This document shows, piece by piece, positions 22,363 to 28,258 of a stretch of 28,258 bases of DNA (the stretch's first letter is position 1; every line of letters begins with the position of its first letter). The notes beneath the pieces are model-generated. The model did no database searches and had not been told where the DNA came from. It was given only the letters and a program-made list of their open reading frames with translations. The translations under genes were made by a program, and so were the position numbers. The stretch is taken from contig CAJLXA010000027.1 of NCBI GenBank assembly GCA_905210485.1, forward strand, positions 1 to 28,258, read 5' to 3'. The DNA is from an uncultured Eubacteriales bacterium (GTDB lineage Bacteria; Bacillota; Clostridia; Oscillospirales; CAG-272).

Positions 22363-23100
22363 ATGCCGCGATTTTTTGTCGATAAAACGCAAATTTCAGA
22401 TCATACGGTCGTTTTGACGGGTGACGACGCTTATCATGTTTCCCGTTCGCTTCGTATGGCGCCCGGCGAAGAAATTATCGTTTCGGACGGCGAGGGAACC
22501 GATTACCGCGCCGTCCTGACCCGCTTTACGGAAAATACGGCGGAGGCGTCCGTGCTTTCCTCTGCTCCTTCGCAAAACGAACCGCCGGTGTATATCCGGC
22601 TGTATCAGGGATATCCGAAAGGCGATAAACTGGAAACCGTTATCCAGAAAGCGGTGGAACTCGGCGCGTCGGAAATCGTGCCGTTTATTTCCTCCCGTTG
22701 CGTGAAGCGCCCGGCGGAGGAAAAGACGGAAAAGATTCTTCTGCGCCAGAACCGCATTGCCCATGAGGCCGCAAAGCAATGCGGCCGCGGCCGGTTGCCG
22801 CAGGTGCGCGCATGCCTTTCGTTTGCCGAAATGCTGAAGCAGGCGACTGCCGACGCCACGGCGTTCTTTTGCTATGAAGACGAACAGGCACTGTCGCTGA
22901 AAGCGGCTTTACAGGCGCTGCCGTCTTCCGTACGGAAGATTTCGGTGATCGTGGGAAGCGAAGGCGGTTTTTCCCCCGAAGAAGCGGCCGACGCCCGTGA
23001 GGCCGGCGCCGTGTCCGTCGGTCTCGGCCATCGGATACTCCGGTGCGAAACGGCTCCGACCGTGGCGCTTACCGCCGTGATGTATGCTTGCGAATGGTGA
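22363..23100 (+). CDS. rsmE: 16S rRNA (uracil(1498)-N(3))-methyltransferase
   Basis: Methylates N3 of U1498 in 16S rRNA. The 245 residues combine an N-terminal PUA-like domain (about 1-70, with DDAYHVSRSLRMAPGEEI) and a C-terminal SPOUT knot. Visible motifs are QGYPKGDKLETVIQKAVELG (82-101), IVPFISSRCV, the tRNA/rRNA-binding RIAHEAAKQCGRGRLPQV (131-148), GSEGGFSPEE (198-207) and the trefoil-knot LGHRILRCETAP (221-232). GAAAGGAC precedes the ATG. It follows prmA by 43 nt and ends 1 nt before a strong terminator. Confidence 0.97.
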   Translation: MPRFFVDKTQISDHTVVLTGDDAYHVSRSLRMAPGEEIIVSDGEGTDYRAVLTRFTENTAEASVLSSAPSQNEPPVYIRLYQGYPKGDKLETVIQKAVELGASEIVPFISSRCVKRPAEEKTEKILLRQNRIAHEAAKQCGRGRLPQVRACLSFAEMLKQATADATAFFCYEDEQALSLKAALQALPSSVRKISVIVGSEGGFSPEEAADAREAGAVSVGLGHRILRCETAPTVALTAVMYACEW

Positions 23101-23128
23101 AAAAAGCGGCGGAATACGCCGCTTTTTT
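23101..23128 (+). terminator. Terminator after rsmE
   Basis: AAAAAGCGGCG (23101-23111) and CGCCGCTTTTTT (23117-23128) form an 11-bp stem with a GAATA loop directly after the rsmE stop. The stem itself ends in the T-run. Confidence 0.92.
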
Positions 23129-23202
23129 CATATGCCGCAGGTATTTTCATAAAAATGTGAAAAATTTTTTCTATAAATTGACGGTTTTTTGAAAAAACAT
23201 AT

Positions 23203-23231
23203 TGAAAAATCACAAATTTTGCGGTAAAATA
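23203..23231 (+). promoter_or_regulatory. Sigma-A promoter for the CdaR-like gene
   Basis: TTGAAA (23203-23208), 17-nt spacer, TAAAAT (23226-23231) in AT-rich DNA. Start near 23238, giving a leader of about 70 nt. TGTACAA-like repeats (GTACAGGTTGTACAA, 23235-23249) lie at the start site and could be an operator. Confidence 0.65.
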
Positions 23232-23307
23232 TAGTACAGGTTGTACAACATCAGCATTTTTCACTGTAAAACATGATGAGTGTCTGTTGCTAAAAGGAGA
23301 AAAAACA

Positions 23308-24393
23308 ATGTCGAATCGCTTGTATCAAGGTATTATTCATCAGATGAAAGACGCCGTGGGACGTATTATCGGCGTTCTGGACGAAAGCGGAACCGTTGTG
23401 GCATGCAGCGAACTTCCGAAGATCGGAGAAGTCCGTTCCGGCGTGCGGGAAGAACTGTCTTATTCTACGGAATTTGCGGCGATGGACGGTTATACTTACC
23501 GCTTCGTGAATTCCTCCATGAAAAACGATTGCATTGTCTTTGTCGAAGGAATGGACAAATATGCCGAAAAAATGGCAAGTATTCTGGCCGTTACTCTCGG
23601 CAGTATCAAAAACCTCTACGACGAAAAATACGATAAAGGTTCTTTCATTAAAAATATTATCCTCGACAATATCCTGCCGAGCGATATTTACATGAAGAGT
23701 AAAGAACTGCATTTCGGTACAAACGATCTCCGCGTGGTGTATCTCATTCGTTTCTACGGCCGTACCGAACTGCTTCCGCTGGAGATCATGCAGGGAATGT
23801 TCCCCGACAAAACGCGTGATTACGTTATTTCGGTGGCCGAACAGGACGTGGTTCTGGTACGCGAAATTTCTGCCAAAGTCGATCGCGCCGAATTGGAAAA
23901 CACGGCTCGTTCGATTGTGGAAACGCTGAACAGCGAATTCTTTGTCAAAGTGGCCGTCGGCATCAGCACGGTCGTCGATAATCTGAAAAATCTGGCGAGC
24001 GCGTATAAAGAAGCGCGCATGGCGCTGGAGGTCGGCAAAGTTTTCGATACCGAAAAGAGCGTCATCAGTTACGAAAACCTCGGCATCGGTCGTCTCGTCT
24101 ATCAGCTTCCGACCACACTTTGCGAAATATTCCTTGACGAAGTCTTTAAAGACGGGTCGTTTGAAACGCTGGATCATGAGACATTGCAGACGGTACAGTG
24201 CTTCTTTGAAAACAATCTGAATGTATCGGAAACATCGAGAAAACTTTTTGTGCACCGCAACACGCTTGTCTATCGTCTGGAAAAAATCCGTAAACTGATC
24301 GGACTTGACCTGCGCGAATTCGATCATGCCATTACGTTCAAGGTTGCGTTGATGGTGAAGAAGTACCTTTCCAGCAGACCGACAAAATTCTGA
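23308..24393 (+). CDS. CdaR/PucR-family transcriptional regulator
   Basis: Start at ATG 23308, 7 nt after AAGGAGA. The 361 residues match the CdaR layout. The N-terminal part (about 1-115) looks like a sugar-diacid-recognition sensor (IIGVLDESGTVVACSELPKIGEV). The middle (about 150-260) is the PucR GGDEF-like region with VAVGISTVVDNLKNLASAYKEARMAL in pieces. The C-terminal helix-turn-helix (about 300-340) has NLNVSETSRKLFVHRNTLVY and RLEKIRKLIGLDL, the hallmark of the PucR C-terminal domain. The family usually activates sugar-acid or amino-acid use genes, but no such genes flank it here; neighbours are rsmE and a protease. It is possibly self-regulated or a global regulator acting elsewhere. 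Confidence 0.85.
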   Translation: MSNRLYQGIIHQMKDAVGRIIGVLDESGTVVACSELPKIGEVRSGVREELSYSTEFAAMDGYTYRFVNSSMKNDCIVFVEGMDKYAEKMASILAVTLGSIKNLYDEKYDKGSFIKNIILDNILPSDIYMKSKELHFGTNDLRVVYLIRFYGRTELLPLEIMQGMFPDKTRDYVISVAEQDVVLVREISAKVDRAELENTARSIVETLNSEFFVKVAVGISTVVDNLKNLASAYKEARMALEVGKVFDTEKSVISYENLGIGRLVYQLPTTLCEIFLDEVFKDGSFETLDHETLQTVQCFFENNLNVSETSRKLFVHRNTLVYRLEKIRKLIGLDLREFDHAITFKVALMVKKYLSSRPTKF

Positions 24394-24618
24394 TAACATA
24401 GAAAACTGTTCGGAAAAATAGAATGTAAAGACCGTCGGAACGCCTGCGGCTCCTTGTCGAAAGCGCTTCCGGCGGTAAAATATGACGGAAAAACGACCTC
24501 CCCGGCCGGATTTTCCGTATTTCTCTCTTGTGATGAAGCGGAAAAAACACGCGTCGCCGTTATCGCGACGTGATATTCAGAAGTTTTCCGCAACGGATAA
24601 AAGAAAGGAGTTGCCTCC
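24394..24618 (+). other. Leader with three consecutive hairpins before the S41 protease gene
   Basis: No gene is seen here. Three inverted repeats follow each other: ACCGTCGGAA (24431-24440) with TTCCGGCGGT (24467-24476), one G.T; ACGGAAAA (24485-24492) with TTTTCCGT (24511-24518), followed by a U-rich ATTTCTCTCTT; and CGTCGC (24552-24557) with GCGACG (24565-24570). The second may be a weak terminator of the CdaR-like gene. No convincing promoter for the protease gene was found. Confidence 0.4.
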
Positions 24619-26184
24619 GTGCAAACCGGTATGAAACAACATCTGCTCTCTCTTTTTCTTCTGTTGTGTCTGCTTCTTTGTTTACTGACCTCCTGCTTTG
24701 ACTCCACCGATCCCGATCTTCCCGACTCGTCCGACGTATCGGACGCGGACGATTCTTCCGATACACCGGGCGGCGATATACGGCTTGATATATCCTCGAT
24801 ACGCGAAGCGTTTGTCAGCGCCGCCGATCGTTTTATCGAAGAGCCTCCGCAGGACGCGGACGGCAACACGATTACGACGGATATTGCGCCGTACAGAACG
24901 TTGCTTTCGGAAAAAAGTGCCTATAATACCGGCAAACTTGATCTTGTCAGCGCGTTGTATCAATATTACTATATCGGCGATTATCGTTCCGTGGAAGATG
25001 CGGCAGCCGATATTGTGCGCCTGCTGGTTCTGAATTTCAAACCTGAAAATCTCACGATGCCCGAAGACCTTACGGCGGCGCTTATCCGTTGCTATACGTA
25101 TGCTGTCGGCGATAAGTATTCCACATATTTCAGCACAAAGGATTATGCGGATTACAGTGACGACCTGTCCGCTACCTATACCGGCATCGGCGTGCAGGTT
25201 TTGCATCGCGAAGACGGGTACCTTGAGATTCTGCAGGTATACAAGGATACGCCTGCTCTCGAAAAGGGACTCAAGGAGGGCGATTTGATCGTCCGTGTGG
25301 AAGGAAGCGATGTTGCCGAAATCGGCTACTATCCTACGCTTGCGTTAGTACGCGGTGAAGAGGGAAGCACAGTCAATATTACCGTCAGGCGCGGTGAAGA
25401 AGAAATCGATTTCTGTCTTGTGCGTGCAAAACTGACCGAGTACAGTGTGGATTATAAAATGCTGGATACGGCAAACAAGATTGGTTTTATCCGTATTTCG
25501 GAATTTGACGACGGCACGTTTCCTCAATTTGTCGAAGCGTATAACGCCCTGAAAAACGCAGGTGCGGAACGCTTTGTGTTCGATGTTCGCTCCAATCCCG
25601 GTGGCGAGCTTGAAGCTATCGTTGCCGTTCTGGAATATATACTTCCCGACGGGCCAATTGCGCATATCAACTATAAAAATGACGAAAATGATTACACGAT
25701 TACGAAACTGACCGATGTCATCGGAACCGGCAGCAAAAAATATCAGACCATATATAAACCTGTTTATGACACCCTTTCAGGCGACCATGTAATCACGGAG
25801 CCGTTCGTTGTACTTGTCAACGGTTATACGGCATCTGCCGGAGAACTGTTTTCCTCGGCTATCCGGGATTATGCCGATAAAGGTTTGGTTTCGGCGCAAC
25901 TGATCGGTACGAAGACGTACGGGAAAGGTACGGGGCAGTCGGGAATACCGCTCGCGTCTTCCAGCTTCAGCTTGATTTCCGGAAAGTATGACGGCTCTTA
26001 TATCAACATTTCCACATTCACATATGATCCTCCGTACGGAGAGAATTATGAGGGCACGGGCATTATACCGCACCGCGTTGTCGAACTTCCCGAATCGGCG
26101 CAGAACAAAAGTGTGCTGAAACTCACGCCGGAGGAAGATACGCAGATGCAGGCGGCACTGGCCTATCTGTTGCAGAAAAAATAA
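24619..26184 (+). CDS. Lipoprotein S41-family C-terminal processing peptidase (CtpA-like)
   Basis: Membrane-anchored periplasm-side (extracytoplasmic) serine protease. GTG 24619 is preferred because AGGAG lies 8 nt upstream; the next ATG (24631) is 20 nt away. The 521 residues start with a hydrophobic signal (about 9-24) and the lipobox LTSC (23-26), so Cys26 would be lipid-modified. A Ser/Asp-rich linker (27-53) follows. The PDZ domain spans about 185-270 (TGIGVQVL, GLKEGDLIVRV). The S41 catalytic core holds DVRSNPGGELEAIV (322-335), the nucleophile Ser406 in NGYTASAGELF and the general base Lys436 in TYGKGTGQ. Relatives trim or degrade envelope proteins; in spore formers some cleave sporulation signalling proteins. 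The substrate here is unknown. Confidence 0.92.
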   Translation: MQTGMKQHLLSLFLLLCLLLCLLTSCFDSTDPDLPDSSDVSDADDSSDTPGGDIRLDISSIREAFVSAADRFIEEPPQDADGNTITTDIAPYRTLLSEKSAYNTGKLDLVSALYQYYYIGDYRSVEDAAADIVRLLVLNFKPENLTMPEDLTAALIRCYTYAVGDKYSTYFSTKDYADYSDDLSATYTGIGVQVLHREDGYLEILQVYKDTPALEKGLKEGDLIVRVEGSDVAEIGYYPTLALVRGEEGSTVNITVRRGEEEIDFCLVRAKLTEYSVDYKMLDTANKIGFIRISEFDDGTFPQFVEAYNALKNAGAERFVFDVRSNPGGELEAIVAVLEYILPDGPIAHINYKNDENDYTITKLTDVIGTGSKKYQTIYKPVYDTLSGDHVITEPFVVLVNGYTASAGELFSSAIRDYADKGLVSAQLIGTKTYGKGTGQSGIPLASSSFSLISGKYDGSYINISTFTYDPPYGENYEGTGIIPHRVVELPESAQNKSVLKLTPEEDTQMQAALAYLLQKK

Positions 26185-26198
26185 AAACGTAAAAAAAG

Positions 26199-26226
26199 TT
26201 GTCAAAAAACTATATAAATATATAAT
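26199..26226 (+). promoter_or_regulatory. Promoter for greA-lysS
   Basis: TTGTCA (26199-26204), 16-nt spacer, TATAAT (26221-26226). The expected start (about 26233) falls within or just before the AAGGAG (26231-26236) of greA, so the leader would be extremely short unless initiation occurs a few bases earlier. Confidence 0.55.
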
Positions 26227-26243
26227 CACGAAGGAGCAAACCC

Positions 26244-26726
26244 ATGGCTGAAAAGACCACAAATTACACGCCTGCCGGCTTCAAGGCACTGCAGGACGAA
26301 CTGGATTTCCTGAAGAATGTCAAAATGGAAGAGGTTAAAGCGGATATCGCACAGGCGAGAAGTTACGGCGACCTTTCCGAAAACAGCGAATACGACGAAG
26401 CGAAAAACGAACAGGCCAAGGTGGCCGCGCGTATCATGGAGTTGGAAAACATGATCGCACATGCTGTTGTGGTGGATGAGGGGGAAATTGACGAAAACGT
26501 CATCAGCCTCGGCTCGATCGTTAAGGTATATAACGAAAAAACCAAAAAGGAAATCACCTATCACCTTGTCGGTTCTTACGAAGCCAATGCTTTTGAACAC
26601 AAGATATCCGACCTTTCTCCGATCGGCGCGGCGCTTCTCGGCAACCGCGCGGGAGCGACGGTCGTTGCCAATGTGCCGGCCGGCGAGATCACATTGCAGA
26701 TCCTTGACGTCAAGAGAGCAAACTGA
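26244..26726 (+). CDS. greA: Transcription elongation factor GreA
   Basis: Rescues backtracked RNA polymerase by stimulating transcript cleavage. The 160 residues are standard. An N-terminal coiled coil (about 10-75) begins TPAGFKALQDELDFLK and carries the acidic tip RSYGDLSENSEYDEAKNEQ (about 41-59, the two acidic residues that enter the secondary channel lie here). The C-terminal FKBP-like globular domain (about 80-160) has LGSIVKVYNEKTKKEITYHLVGSYEA in pieces and ISDLSPIGAALLGNRAGATV. AAGGAG precedes ATG 26244. It is followed 10 nt later by lysS, a pairing common in Clostridia, so the two form one operon. Confidence 0.97.
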   Translation: MAEKTTNYTPAGFKALQDELDFLKNVKMEEVKADIAQARSYGDLSENSEYDEAKNEQAKVAARIMELENMIAHAVVVDEGEIDENVISLGSIVKVYNEKTKKEITYHLVGSYEANAFEHKISDLSPIGAALLGNRAGATVVANVPAGEITLQILDVKRAN

Positions 26727-26736
26727 GGACGGAAGC

Positions 26737-28258
26737 ATGGCAGAACAGAATATGAATACAACGGCGCCGAACAGTTCAAGCGAGTTGGCTGTCCGTCGCG
26801 AAAAACTGCGCGTTATGCGCGAGGCGGGCTTCGATCCGTATACCGTTACGAAATACGACGTGAAAGATGACAGCGCCGCTATGCTGCGCGGGTTCAAAGA
26901 CGACGGCGAGAAAATGAATGTCCGCATTGCCGGACGTATGATCAGCCGCCGCATTATGGGTAAGGCTTCCTTTGTCGGTCTTTACGATAAGTCCGGCAAA
27001 ATTCAGTTATACGTGCGCCGTGACGATGTGGGCGAAGACGATTATGCTTCGTTCAAAAAATGGGACATCGGTGATATTATCGGCGTGGAAGGCTTTGTCT
27101 TCCGCACGCAGACCGGCGAAGTTTCCGTGCATGCCACGAAAATATCGCTGTTATCCAAATCGCTTCTTCCGCTTCCCGAAAAATTTCACGGCCTGACCAA
27201 TACTGATCTTCGTTACCGTCAGCGCTATGTTGACCTGATCGTCAATCCCGAAGTGAAAGATACGTTCGTGAAACGTTCCCGTATCCTGAAAGAAATTCGC
27301 GCCTACCTCGACGGAAAAGGCTTTCTTGAAGTGGATACGCCGATTCTCGTTCCGCTTGAGATCGGTGCGTCGGCGCGTCCTTTCGTGACGCATCACAATA
27401 CCCTCGATATGGACATGTATCTGCGTATCGAAACCGAACTCTACCTGAAACGGCTGATCGTGGGTGGTATGGATCGCGTTTATGAAGTCGGTCGTATTTT
27501 CCGTAACGAGGGCATGGACACCAAGCACAATCCGGAATTCACGACGATTGAACTGTATCAGGCGTTCACCGATTATAAGGGCATGATGGATCTTGTCGAG
27601 GAACTGTATAAGTTGCTTTGCGACAAGGTATGCGGCACGCGGCAGATTACCTATCAGGGTAACGCGATCGATATGGATAAATGGGAGCGGCTGACCATGG
27701 TGGAGGCCGTCAGGAAATATTCCGGCTGCGACTATCATGATTGGGCAACCGATGAAGACGCCCGCGCCGCCGCCCGTGAAAAGCATGTAGAAGTGCCCGC
27801 AGACGCAACGAAAGGCACGGTTCTTGCGGAACTTTTCGACGCTTTTGTGGAAGAAAAACTGATTCAGCCGACATTTATTTACGATTATCCTGTGGAAAAC
27901 AGTCCGCTTGCCAAGAGAAAGCCGGACGATCCGATGTTTACGGAGCGTTTTGAGTATTTTATCAATGCTACGGAATTCGGCAACGCATTTTCGGAACTGA
28001 ACGATCCTATTGACCAGAAAGAACGTTTTGAACGGCAGGTAGCGGCAAAAAGAGCGGAGGAACCGAATTGCCGTGCGGAAGTCGATTATGACTTTATAAC
28101 GGCGTTGGAATACGGTATGCCGCCGACGGGCGGGCTTGGATTCGGCCTTGATCGCCTTGTCATGCTTCTTACCGATTCGGCTTCTATCCGGGATGTACTT
28201 TTGTTCCCGACAATGAAGCCGTTGGACTCTGACAAGAAGGTTTCCAAGGAAGTTTCTG
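26737..28258 (+). CDS. lysS: Lysyl-tRNA synthetase class II, 3' end beyond the window
   Basis: Charges tRNA-Lys. 507 codons are visible from ATG 26737 (GAGGA 7 nt upstream) and no stop is reached, so the gene is cut by the window edge, probably close to its end. The N-terminal OB-fold anticodon-binding domain (about 60-165) includes VRIAGRMISRRIMGKASFVGL. The class II core follows with RYRQRYVDLIVNPEV, motif 1 around FLEVDTPIL, YLRIETELYLKRLIVGGMDRVYEVGR, motif 2 FRNEGMDTKHNPEFTTIE, and motif 3 GLGFGLDRLVMLLTDSASIRDV in pieces. The usual GGAAARPF segment reads IGASARPF here. It is the second gene of the greA operon. Confidence 0.97.
   Translation, partial: MAEQNMNTTAPNSSSELAVRREKLRVMREAGFDPYTVTKYDVKDDSAAMLRGFKDDGEKMNVRIAGRMISRRIMGKASFVGLYDKSGKIQLYVRRDDVGEDDYASFKKWDIGDIIGVEGFVFRTQTGEVSVHATKISLLSKSLLPLPEKFHGLTNTDLRYRQRYVDLIVNPEVKDTFVKRSRILKEIRAYLDGKGFLEVDTPILVPLEIGASARPFVTHHNTLDMDMYLRIETELYLKRLIVGGMDRVYEVGRIFRNEGMDTKHNPEFTTIELYQAFTDYKGMMDLVEELYKLLCDKVCGTRQITYQGNAIDMDKWERLTMVEAVRKYSGCDYHDWATDEDARAAAREKHVEVPADATKGTVLAELFDAFVEEKLIQPTFIYDYPVENSPLAKRKPDDPMFTERFEYFINATEFGNAFSELNDPIDQKERFERQVAAKRAEEPNCRAEVDYDFITALEYGMPPTGGLGFGLDRLVMLLTDSASIRDVLLFPTMKPLDSDKKVSKEVS

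Noticed and set aside
23290..24399. Long open frame on the minus strand opposite the CdaR-like gene, and similar ones opposite dnaX (10087-11274), tyrS (14117-15115), nahK-like (19533-20522) and ribF (20314-21312)
   Set aside because: These are mirror frames caused by the codon pattern of the real genes. They lack ribosome binding sites and recognisable domains, and the opposite strand encodes conserved proteins throughout.
1..28258. CRISPR array, insertion sequence, prophage or integrated element
   Set aside because: No repeated spacer pattern, transposase, integrase or attachment-like repeats were seen; the gene content is conserved chromosomal.

Overview
The window looks like chromosomal core DNA of an endospore-forming Clostridia (Bacillota) bacterium of moderate G+C. 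The evidence is a pro-sigma-K gene, a large Alu-bearing SRP RNA directly upstream of dnaX-ybaB-recR (the classic Firmicutes order), a tyrosine T-box riboswitch, TrmK and Nif3 side by side, greA-lysS, a CdaR/PucR-type regulator, and textbook sigma-A promoters (TTGACA-like, 17-nt spacer, TATAAT-like) with AGGAG ribosome binding sites. I cannot name the genus. I see no phage, transposon, CRISPR array, rRNA or tRNA gene.

Layout. 1-447: AT-rich stretch without a convincing gene, then a terminator hairpin. 448-2127 (minus): uracil-DNA glycosylase and an S1-domain RNA-binding protein. 2351-5205 (plus): complete proBAC proline operon with promoter and strong terminator. 5351-7849 (minus): acyl-ACP thioesterase, MazF-type endoribonuclease without an adjacent antitoxin, DUF378 membrane protein, and sigK. 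8111-8815 (plus): FabG-like reductase. 8887-11873: SRP RNA with its own terminator, then dnaX-ybaB-recR. 11997-13659: DUF1858 CxxC protein, trmK, nif3-like. 13692-15430: T-box leader and tyrS. 15458-20336: sugar-related block of a GH36/raffinose-synthase-type enzyme, a short GH29-like protein, rpiB and an N-acetylhexosamine-1-kinase-like gene. 20521-23100: ribF, prmA, rsmE. 23308-26184: CdaR-like regulator and a lipoprotein S41 protease. 26244-28258: greA and lysS, the latter cut by the window end.

Most of the window is housekeeping: proline synthesis, DNA repair and replication loading, translation and rRNA/tRNA modification, flavin cofactors. The less ordinary parts are (i) an in-phase A AAA AAG slippery heptamer in dnaX with a -1 stop five codons later, placed to give a gamma-sized product of about 427 residues as in Escherichia coli; (ii) the cytoplasmic glycan-handling block, including a GH29-like protein with only a barrel-sized domain and a GH36 gene 27 nt behind T-box-controlled tyrS; (iii) a second structured, 250-nt spacer between the T-box terminator and tyrS; (iv) sporulation-linked signals around sigK and DUF378, with a hairpin sitting between the Shine-Dalgarno sequence and the start codon of DUF378. 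All functions are read from motifs and remembered family features; no database search was run.
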